A stretch of 18,459 nt of DNA from a bacterium (GTDB taxonomy: Bacteria > Auribacterota > UBA3054 > B51-G9). The notes under the pieces were generated by a model that was not told the origin of the DNA, ran no database searches, and saw nothing but the letters and a program-made list of their open reading frames with translations. Below, in pieces: positions 6,383 through 13,153 of the stretch. Location of the stretch: assembly GCA_029933535.1 (NCBI GenBank), contig JAOZNZ010000007.1, forward strand, positions 630 through 19,088. The letters are read 5' to 3'. Position 1 is the first letter of the stretch. Every line of letters starts with the position of its first letter. A program made the translations under genes and the position numbers.

Positions 6383-8551
6383 TTAATAGTATCCCCATTC
6401 AATTGCTCCAAGGTCAACACCGTAATCATGGTTCGCTTTACCTTTTTTCAACTTATAAGGATTCCAGGTTCGGCTTGACTCAAAGTTAAGAACAGCAGGA
6501 ATGCCTTCATCGAGTTGGTCAACATCGTGATCAACGATCCATTCTCCCAAATCAAATCTGCATAATTTCCATTCTCTATTTGACAAAATGATATCCCCTA
6601 CTATGACATCATCAATTTTAACAGTCGCCTTTACCGGTTTTTCTTTAGCATCAGGATGGTCTGCTCTAAGAAAAAGACGTAAATTTTTATCTTTAACTCT
6701 AATTGGTTTATAGACCGATTCCGCCGTTCTTGCGAATTTATTTTTATGGACATCTTTTTCATAATAAAAGATTCCGTACTCAAGAATTCTGTCAATTAAA
6801 GTATATTGCTTTGCAGATTTAAAGAAATCATAACCATAACGAATAGAACTGCCTAAATCAAAAAGCCAGACAGATAGTATAAGCATAAAAACTACAGAGG
6901 AGATAATAATCCTTGTTTTTGACTGTTTTATGAAATTGAAAATATTAGTAGTTGTATTTTTTAATCGTTTGCTAAACGAATGCGGAACAGGATCAAAATT
7001 AAGTTGATAATTGCAAACAACCAAAGCAAGCAGGATAGCGAACCATAGTTGTATTTCAAGCACATAATAAAAATCACTCGTGAAAAAATTGGAGACGAAT
7101 GTAACATATAACGAAACAAGCATCGCCATTCCCATAAGTTTCCATCTCCATGATACTTCGCGCGCGCGGTAAAGTTTCCAGCTTAAAACAATTGCTATAC
7201 AATATAAAAATATTATTCCAATCAAAGCAGCAGCTCCCTGTTCTACGAGCACATCAAGATAAAAAGCGTGAGCAAAGGCAGTTTTATATGTATCATCTTT
7301 AAGCTTCACACGACGGTAAAGTTTATCAAACGTACCGATACCGGAACCGGTTGTGGGGAATTGTTTTATAACATTAGCCGCGGATGTCCAGTGATAAAAT
7401 CTGTAAGCGAGCCATTCATTTAATGTTGATGAAGATTTATCAGATGCCAATCTGTTAAATCCTTCAGTAAATCTTTGGAATTGTCTGGATTTTGTAATTG
7501 CTGAAAATGGTCCCTGTGTCGGCATAATCAGTGAATATCCCGGACCGAGGAAAAGAAGAACAGCAACAACAACAAAAAAGACTTTTCTTACATGGGCATT
7601 TTTAATCATTGCAATTACAAGAAATGCGAGTGCAAGGACTGCAAGGACAATAACAAGAGCAAACGCAGCTGTTCTTGTTCCTGAAAACCACAAGCCTCCA
7701 CCTGTTGCACATGCGGCAGCAAACATCATAACTTTTCTCCAATAGGATTGTGTGGCAAAAAACAAAGCCACACATAAAACCATTAGAGTCGCAAAATAAA
7801 TACCCGCGGCATGAGGACCGTTTAATGTTGCGTTAACCCGCATAAAGAACCAGTTAATGCCAACCCATCTGAAACCTGCATAATATTGAAATATACCATA
7901 AGAACCAACAATAGCTCCGGATATTACAATAAGCCATAGAACATTTCTCAATTGGTCTCTGTGACGTATCGAAGAACAAACCAGATAAAAAGCGATGCCT
8001 ACCTGAGCGAACTGCCAAAATCTTGTGAAGCACAAGTAATTATCCAGCATACTGAAAAAAGGGATATTCATGAGCTGCCGTGCAGCACTATCATAAAATC
8101 CCGGACACAGCACATTATTAAAGCGTACCCATCCGACCGGAAGCAGTAAAACTAAGATTACAGCAATAAAAATCAAAACACCATCAAGTGGAGTACTGCG
8201 CAAATATACGGAAGGTTCTTTATCAGAAATAGGTTTATTCCAGATATAGTGATAAACCCAAGCAGTTAAAATTGCACCGATAATAGCCGCATTTATATTA
8301 ATTCCCGGCCATGGTATTACAAAAATGCTGTTTATTGTATTAAACATCGGTATGCAGAAGATAAAAACATACAGCGCAAGTGTCCATTTATACCAGGATA
8401 GACAAAAGATAAAAATACTAAGGGAAAATACCGCAACCTGAAGAAAAGGATCCGGTTGAGCCAGAAAACTTAACTGGTATGTCGCAGTTAGAGGGAGAAC
8501 GATAAGAGATAAAAATATTTTACTCAATAAAGATTTATTATTATTTGGCAT
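6383..8551 (-). CDS. O-antigen ligase/polymerase-like (Wzy_C superfamily) membrane protein with C-terminal extracytoplasmic domain
   Basis: The 722-aa protein has about a dozen hydrophobic segments over residues 10-515 and one more at 547-565. Family-type motifs are NGPHAAGIYF (244-253), SGTRTAAFAL (290-299), a large loop (about 345-430) with the P..G.G.GTF pattern (399-408), and AHAFYLDVLVEQGAAALIG (427-445), resembling the HN.yL..l.e.G..G block of Wzy_C. Such proteins polymerise glycans or transfer them from undecaprenyl diphosphate to lipid A core or protein. Residues 570-722, after the last membrane helix, look soluble and beta-rich and end with a tryptophan- and tyrosine-rich stretch (SSRTWNPYK, then GAIEWGYY). 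I recognise no family for that domain; sugar binding is a guess. The ATG at 8551 has no clear Shine-Dalgarno site. Ligase, polymerase and protein-glycosylating members cannot be told apart by sequence alone. Confidence 0.8.
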   Translation of the reverse strand: MPNNNKSLLSKIFLSLIVLPLTATYQLSFLAQPDPFLQVAVFSLSIFIFCLSWYKWTLALYVFIFCIPMFNTINSIFVIPWPGININAAIIGAILTAWVYHYIWNKPISDKEPSVYLRSTPLDGVLIFIAVILVLLLPVGWVRFNNVLCPGFYDSAARQLMNIPFFSMLDNYLCFTRFWQFAQVGIAFYLVCSSIRHRDQLRNVLWLIVISGAIVGSYGIFQYYAGFRWVGINWFFMRVNATLNGPHAAGIYFATLMVLCVALFFATQSYWRKVMMFAAACATGGGLWFSGTRTAAFALVIVLAVLALAFLVIAMIKNAHVRKVFFVVVAVLLFLGPGYSLIMPTQGPFSAITKSRQFQRFTEGFNRLASDKSSSTLNEWLAYRFYHWTSAANVIKQFPTTGSGIGTFDKLYRRVKLKDDTYKTAFAHAFYLDVLVEQGAAALIGIIFLYCIAIVLSWKLYRAREVSWRWKLMGMAMLVSLYVTFVSNFFTSDFYYVLEIQLWFAILLALVVCNYQLNFDPVPHSFSKRLKNTTTNIFNFIKQSKTRIIISSVVFMLILSVWLFDLGSSIRYGYDFFKSAKQYTLIDRILEYGIFYYEKDVHKNKFARTAESVYKPIRVKDKNLRLFLRADHPDAKEKPVKATVKIDDVIVGDIILSNREWKLCRFDLGEWIVDHDVDQLDEGIPAVLNFESSRTWNPYKLKKGKANHDYGVDLGAIEWGYY

Positions 8552-8611
8552 TTTAGTTATTCGGAATTCGTTATCATTTAATGATTTAACGATTTGGTGA
8601 TTTGGTGATTG

Positions 8612-8625
8612 AACGCCAAGGCGTT
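8612..8625. other. Short perfect hairpin in the ligase upstream spacer
   Basis: AACGCC (8612-8617) pairs with GGCGTT (8620-8625) across AA. It lies 61 bases upstream of the minus-strand start at 8551. No T run follows in either direction, so a terminator is not well supported. Confidence 0.3.
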
Positions 8626-8646
8626 ATTTCATTAGGGCTATTTTAA

Positions 8647-8696
8647 TTCAATCATTTCAATCATTTCAATCGTTTCAATCGTTATTCGTTAATTGT
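8647..8696. repeat. Nonanucleotide array running into heptanucleotides
   Basis: Four 9-bp units, TTCAATCAT twice then TTCAATCGT twice (8647-8682), lead directly into 7-bp units TATTCGT and TAATTGT (8683-8696). In another phase these are GTTATTC and GTTAATT, the same family as the array at 5636-5712. Confidence 0.85.
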
Positions 8697-8711
8697 TATT
8701 TGGATTTTTCC

Positions 8712-8739
8712 CTATTAACTATTAACAAATAACTATTAA
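8712..8739. repeat. Heptanucleotide array (CTATTAA)
   Basis: Four 7-bp units are visible: CTATTAA, CTATTAA, CAAATAA, CTATTAA. The stretch TTCCCTATTAACTATT at its left edge is identical to a stretch at the left edge of the 5724-5772 array. Both copies follow GTTATTC-type units in the same orientation. Confidence 0.85.
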
Positions 8740-8740
8740 C

Positions 8741-8757
8741 AGTGCCTATTTGGCGCT
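8741..8757 (-). other. Hairpin just after the GT4 gene
   Basis: AGTGCC (8741-8746) pairs with GGCGCT (8752-8757) across TATTT, with one wobble pair. On the minus strand it lies four bases past the stop codon of the glycosyltransferase. It may help end the polysaccharide operon, but no U run follows. Confidence 0.3.
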
Positions 8758-8761
8758 TCAG

Positions 8762-9904
8762 TTAATCTTCTACAAATTTAAGAATATCAGGAGCAATAAC
8801 TGACCAGTCAAGTTTTTCGACGATCCATTTTCTGCTTTTTTCAGCGAGAAACTGCTGCCGTTCTTTATTCTTAACTAAATTTATTAATTCAATTGCAAAA
8901 TCGTTTTGGTTATCCGCAACTACTGCAATGTCATCATCGCGAAGCATTTCCGGATAATCACCTACTCTTGTAACGACAAGCGGTCTGCCACAAGCGAGAT
9001 AGTCACCTATTTTATGTGGAAACCGGGCTTTATTTGCCAATGTATCTGCCATTGGCAAGGCGAAAATATCTGCAGCGGAAAGGAACACTGGTAGTTCCTC
9101 ATCACTACACCTTCCTGTAGAAATAAAAGAATCTTGAAGTCCACTGTTAACCACAAGTTTTCTTTGTTCGTATGACAAACCGCCTACGAGCAAAAGATAA
9201 GCATTGCTTATTTCTTTTTTCACTTTTTTAAAAGCTTCGATAAGAAAAGGGAAAGCATGACCATCAGTAAGAGTAGCAACTACAGGAACATTCTGTTGAA
9301 TTCCTAATTTCAAGCGTGCGTCTTCTTTTGGATATGGTTTCATATAATCAGTATCAACACCTTCACGCAGCAAAGCAATATTATTCTTGTTCACGCCAAC
9401 GTCTAACGTGCGATTAAAAAGTAAAGAACTAATTACACTAACTCTATCGGCTTTCAACCGGATTTTTTCTTCACGGTTTTCATCCCATTTGTGTGCCAGT
9501 GTATTTCCTCTGAAACGATTAGCTGCTCCGGCATACCAATCACACCAGTCAGAAAGAAAGGTCTGATTCTTTTTAAGTCCGGCATAAATCGGCCATGCCA
9601 CATTAGGGTGATATTCAAAACCGAAAACAACGTCATAATTACCGGAAACAATTTTTTTCCATCTCCATAAAATATCAAGCCAGTTTGAACCATAACCGGG
9701 AATGTTTTTGTAGCCCCAATTTGGTCCTTCTGTAATTGTAACATCTTTTTCGATTCTCGTTTTACGTTTCCACTTCTCGTTGCGGGATACAGTGCAAATT
9801 GTAACTTCGTGTCCTCCGTACTGAGCGCATAATCGTCCGAACCACAAAGCTCTGTGGTAAGTTCCGCATCCTGCGATATTAGCATTAAGAAATAATAGTC
9901 TCAT
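8762..9904 (-). CDS. GT-B glycosyltransferase, GT4-like (group 1)
   Basis: The 380-aa protein has two Rossmann-like halves. The N-terminal half starts MRLLFLNANIAGCGTYHRAL, with a glycine turn expected near the acceptor site. The C-terminal half (from about 205) has VPVVATLTDGHAF, AYLLLVGG (235-242), AADIFALPM (277-285) and FPHKIGDYLACGRPLVVTRVG (295-315), the nucleotide-sugar-binding region of GT4 enzymes. The usual E-x7-E pair is altered here (K298 and D301 stand in this region), as in some GT4 subgroups. It is cytoplasmic and probably adds a sugar to a lipid-linked glycan; donor and acceptor cannot be read from sequence. It starts seven bases after the upstream stop codon, so it is co-transcribed with the O-antigen polymerase-like gene. 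The ATG at 9904 has no clear ribosome site. Confidence 0.88.
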   Translation of the reverse strand: MRLLFLNANIAGCGTYHRALWFGRLCAQYGGHEVTICTVSRNEKWKRKTRIEKDVTITEGPNWGYKNIPGYGSNWLDILWRWKKIVSGNYDVVFGFEYHPNVAWPIYAGLKKNQTFLSDWCDWYAGAANRFRGNTLAHKWDENREEKIRLKADRVSVISSLLFNRTLDVGVNKNNIALLREGVDTDYMKPYPKEDARLKLGIQQNVPVVATLTDGHAFPFLIEAFKKVKKEISNAYLLLVGGLSYEQRKLVVNSGLQDSFISTGRCSDEELPVFLSAADIFALPMADTLANKARFPHKIGDYLACGRPLVVTRVGDYPEMLRDDDIAVVADNQNDFAIELINLVKNKERQQFLAEKSRKWIVEKLDWSVIAPDILKFVED

Positions 9905-9911
9905 AAATCAT

Positions 9912-11192
9912 TCAGGCATAATTTCGTGTTATTACTTTATCGGAATTATGCGTCAAAGTATAAAGTATAATTACTCCGGCCAACGCCCAAACAATTGGGC
10001 TTCTATCCATAGTAGTAAAAGCCTGCGTAAATGTTGCAGTAATTACATGAAAAAGGAGACACATTATATAGCCTGCGAGTTCATAGTATTCTTTAGTTTC
10101 GCCAAGTTTTTTCATTTTCTTAAAACCGGAAAGAAATATTTTTAAAAGAAACCACATAAAAGCTGCAAACCCAAGCAAACCGGTGTAGCGAGCTATTTTT
10201 AAGTATTCATTATGCGGCGCCTGTTCATCCCTGCCAACATAAGAGACATAAAATGTTGATGGAGTTCCAAATGGTGAGCCGAAAAGAGGTTTATCTCTAA
10301 TATCTTCAAACATCTGATTCCAAGCATCAAGTCTCCATCTGGCTGTACCTTCGCTCATCGATATTATGTCATCAAATCTTTCCGCAAGAGTCATTTCGTA
10401 ACGTTCAATATAAAAGGCTTTTGCAAAGATAAAAGAAGTGAAGCCAAGCAATACAACTATGATTGTTACAGTTATTTTTTTACGTAAAGGCATTAATAAA
10501 GCTAAACCCGCTGTACTTCCTACCAATCCAAGCAAAACCCCTCTGGAGCCGGTAATTACAGCCAAAGCAAAACAATATATACCGCCGATAACAGCTATAA
10601 GTTTAAGTTTCTTTATATAGCGCATAGTGCTCAAAATAAAAATATACGGCATTGCCAACATTGCTCCCTGCGAAGCGCTTAACAGAGAAGTGAATCGATT
10701 TCCACTCATTGCCCACTGATTAACTTTGTTTATACCCATAATTCCGAGAAGTTCTATTGATCCCATAATTACAGTTACAACAAAAAAGAAAATCGTTAAT
10801 GGCCGCAGTTCGCTTGTGTCTTTAAAAATAAGCGGAATTGCAACACACATTCCTAAAGAATAAAAAGTACGGAACTGATTGAATGCCGACTCGCCATATA
10901 CAGAGCTCCCTCTCCACAGGGAAATAAGCCCAAAAAAGATAAACACAACAAGACTGATCGGCAGACAATCTTTAATTGATCTTTTTTGATTCCAAAGTGC
11001 ACCGAAGTAGATTAATGATATCGTAATCTCATAAAATTTTACATTCACTGTTCCAAGAATAACATAATTCCCAAGACTTAAAGAACGTGACGGTTCTAAT
11101 AAACTAAATACAAGAAAGTAAAGCAACCATTTCGGGCGAATGAATGCAAGAATCAGCCCAATTGCCACGCAAATTTCTACTGTAAATTTCAT
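9912..11192 (-). CDS. O-antigen polymerase/ligase-like (Wzy_C superfamily) membrane protein
   Basis: About 426 aa from the ATG at 11192, chosen because GGAG (11205-11202) lies nine bases upstream; an in-frame ATG at 11207 would add five residues but has no ribosome site. It has about ten to twelve membrane segments. In the 431-aa numbering, family-type motifs are TGSRGVLLGL (219-228), a large extracytoplasmic loop with GTARWRLDAWNQM (287-299) and KPLFGSPFGTP (306-316), and PHNEYLKIARYTGLLG (331-346). These match the RxxxW...G.G and HNeyL..l.e.G..G patterns of Wzy/WaaL-type proteins. It lacks the extra C-terminal domain of the 722-aa protein, so it is the better candidate for a plain polymerase (inference). 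Neighbours are an O-acetyltransferase upstream and a GT4 enzyme seven bases downstream. Confidence 0.82.
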   Translation of the reverse strand: MKFTVEICVAIGLILAFIRPKWLLYFLVFSLLEPSRSLSLGNYVILGTVNVKFYEITISLIYFGALWNQKRSIKDCLPISLVVFIFFGLISLWRGSSVYGESAFNQFRTFYSLGMCVAIPLIFKDTSELRPLTIFFFVVTVIMGSIELLGIMGINKVNQWAMSGNRFTSLLSASQGAMLAMPYIFILSTMRYIKKLKLIAVIGGIYCFALAVITGSRGVLLGLVGSTAGLALLMPLRKKITVTIIVVLLGFTSFIFAKAFYIERYEMTLAERFDDIISMSEGTARWRLDAWNQMFEDIRDKPLFGSPFGTPSTFYVSYVGRDEQAPHNEYLKIARYTGLLGFAAFMWFLLKIFLSGFKKMKKLGETKEYYELAGYIMCLLFHVITATFTQAFTTMDRSPIVWALAGVIILYTLTHNSDKVITRNYA

Positions 11193-11238
11193 TGTTGTTG
11201 ACTCCATTATAGTATTCTTATTGTGAATTCATTCATTA

Positions 11239-11811
11239 TTAAATCATCTTCAAAACTCTTGCGGGATTTCCGCCGGCAATACAGTTTGGAGGAATAGATT
11301 TTGTTACTACACTTCCCGCGGCAACAACGCTGTTTTGCCCCACGATAACACCTTTTAATACAATAACATTCATTCCCAACCAGACATTGTCTTCTATTAC
11401 GACGGAAGCACAGCCGATCTCTTCAGCATTTGTGTTATACCTTCGCCCTTCGGGTTTTACGGAATGAAAATCACAATCTGTAATTGTCACATTAGCGCCA
11501 ATTAGACAATTACCACCTATTTTTACAGACTTTGCAGCGCAAATTGTTGTACCGCTCATACCCGTGTCATTTCCAATTATGATTTCGCTTTCCGGGTAAA
11601 TTGTCGACAATATCACGCAATGATTCACTCCCAGAGGATTTCCTTCACAAGTTGAACATAAAGCCACATTATTGCCGATTATAATTTTTCCGCCTTTTGT
11701 GCGATTGACGCGCGGGAATCCATATAAAGTGATTGTTTCACCGGTTTCGACACCTTTAATTTTAAGATAGGCTTTTCCGATTCCAGAAATTATTTTTCTT
11801 TTTATTCCCAC
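11239..11811 (-). CDS. Hexapeptide-repeat (left-handed beta-helix) O-acetyltransferase
   Basis: The 190-aa protein starts at GTG (11811), six bases after the upstream stop. It has hexapeptide repeats from about residue 43: KIIIGNNV, EIIIGNDTG, SVKIGGNCLIGANVTI, SVVIEDNVWLGMNVIVLKGVIVGQNSVVAAGSVV. DCDFHSV (113-118) holds the expected catalytic His (H116), and the end GGNPARVLKMI (180-190) is typical of the CysE/NodL/maltose-acetyltransferase group (Hexapep). It uses acetyl-CoA to acetylate a sugar hydroxyl in the cytoplasm. In this operon it probably modifies the glycan or a nucleotide sugar; N-acetylation or succinylation cannot be excluded. No Shine-Dalgarno site is seen, so translation may be coupled to the upstream gene. 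Confidence 0.88.
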   Translation of the reverse strand: MGIKRKIISGIGKAYLKIKGVETGETITLYGFPRVNRTKGGKIIIGNNVALCSTCEGNPLGVNHCVILSTIYPESEIIIGNDTGMSGTTICAAKSVKIGGNCLIGANVTITDCDFHSVKPEGRRYNTNAEEIGCASVVIEDNVWLGMNVIVLKGVIVGQNSVVAAGSVVTKSIPPNCIAGGNPARVLKMI

Positions 11812-11817
11812 AACAAT

Positions 11818-13149
11818 TTATTTTTTATATGTGACGGGCGAAATGCCGCTGCTTATAGTTACATTAGTCCAAACATTCCACCATTTAGGATTAGATTTTA
11901 TACCACTTAACAAGTTTGTGTTTGATTGCATCCATCCTTTGGCGATATTAATATTTTCTATTATTTTTTCTTTGTCATTTTCGTCCTTTAGATATTCCAT
12001 ATAACGCACAACTGCGGCAGGGTCTTCCTTGCCGCAAGTTTTAAAGTATTCATTTACAGTGCTTCCATATTCTTTGTTATCATTATCATTGTCGTAAAAA
12101 TCCAGCAATTTATTATAAGAATAAGGCAATGGCTGAGCTGCAAGTTGAATATCAAGCTTATACTGAAGCATAGCGTCATTTGTACGACCCGTTTCAAGGT
12201 ATACAGCTGCAAGATAACGTCTCGTCTGCGATTCAAAATAATCATCAGGAAATTCATTTACAGCTCGCAAAATGTCATTGTACTGAAATTGAGCTTTCAT
12301 AAGTTCACCAAGATCTCTATAAGCCATCGCAATATTAAACATTGCATCATATTTTGGCTTTCCAAACTTGTTAATATGGCATTGATTGGCAATACGATTT
12401 TCTTTAATCGATTCTTCAAGAAGCGGCGGTGAATATTCCCAGTAATAACATTCTCCCAGCTCTCTGTGCAAAAACGGATCTTCCGGAAAATACTTTATTC
12501 CTTTTTCATAAGCTTTTACTGCTTCTTCAAGTCTACCGAATTTTCTATAAACCTGTCCCAAGCGTAAATACAATCGAGGGTTTCTGTTTTCCGAACTAAT
12601 TCCAGCCACTTTTTCAAGTAATTTAGCCTTACCAAGCCAGAAGTTTGTGGAGCCTATTACAAGATTTTTATCTGCAAAATAAGTAGGCATTGGCAACGGA
12701 AGATCCATATAATCTCTTTTTAAGACAGGTAAATATTGCTTTGGAGGTTGTGCCTGCCAACCGGCTCTATGATCAACAACAACAATCCAAATTCTATTAT
12801 AATTATTAAGCAAATTTTTAAATTCCTTATCTAAATTTTCATACGGCATAGCATGCAAAATAATTTCATTCCTTTTATTGTAAGCGAAAACCGTATAATC
12901 TCCATCAGGTGTCATTATTATCAAAGTGTCTCCGAATCTCATGAGTGAAAAAAGAATTTTCATCATATTGTCGTATTCACTTCTCCTATCACTTTTTTGA
13001 GCATAAAGCAGTGGCAAAGGTTTTATCCATTCTGAAGCTTTTTGTATATAATCATACAATTTCGGTTGTTTAGTTACAGCCGGACAATTAAGGCTGCTGA
13101 ATATTGTCAAAGTAAATAATAATAATGTAAATTTTTGCAATACGTTCAT
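11818..13149 (-). CDS. Exported TPR protein with N-terminal domain shared with the GT-C/TPR neighbour
   Basis: The 443-aa protein begins with a signal peptide (MNVLQKFTLLLFTLTIFSSL). The cysteine at 22 follows SLN, which is not a good lipobox. Residues about 60-130 form an alpha/beta stretch (FGDTLIIMTPDGDY at 72-85, RIWIVVVDHRAGW at 119-131). It resembles a segment of the neighbouring 1108-aa protein at 410-473 (NDSILFVSDSDI, SSLWLIGNYKSG). TPRs follow, for example PRLYLRLGQVYRKFGRLEEA (191-210), VKAYEKGIKYFPEDP (211-225) and about 266-340. TPRs bind protein partners, so this is probably an extracytoplasmic accessory or scaffold (inference). It starts four bases after the upstream stop codon. 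Confidence 0.72.
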   Translation of the reverse strand: MNVLQKFTLLLFTLTIFSSLNCPAVTKQPKLYDYIQKASEWIKPLPLLYAQKSDRRSEYDNMMKILFSLMRFGDTLIIMTPDGDYTVFAYNKRNEIILHAMPYENLDKEFKNLLNNYNRIWIVVVDHRAGWQAQPPKQYLPVLKRDYMDLPLPMPTYFADKNLVIGSTNFWLGKAKLLEKVAGISSENRNPRLYLRLGQVYRKFGRLEEAVKAYEKGIKYFPEDPFLHRELGECYYWEYSPPLLEESIKENRIANQCHINKFGKPKYDAMFNIAMAYRDLGELMKAQFQYNDILRAVNEFPDDYFESQTRRYLAAVYLETGRTNDAMLQYKLDIQLAAQPLPYSYNKLLDFYDNDNDNKEYGSTVNEYFKTCGKEDPAAVVRYMEYLKDENDKEKIIENINIAKGWMQSNTNLLSGIKSNPKWWNVWTNVTISSGISPVTYKK

Positions 13150-13153
13150 AGTT

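Noticed and set aside
9454..9885. A 143-aa frame on the minus strand overlapping the GT4 gene
   Set aside because: It lies in another frame of the same strand within a clear glycosyltransferase gene and has no motif of its own.
11818..13149. A lipoprotein call for the 443-aa TPR protein based on C22
   Set aside because: The residues before the cysteine (SLN) do not fit the lipobox, which needs a small residue such as G or A just before it. A plain signal peptide is more likely.
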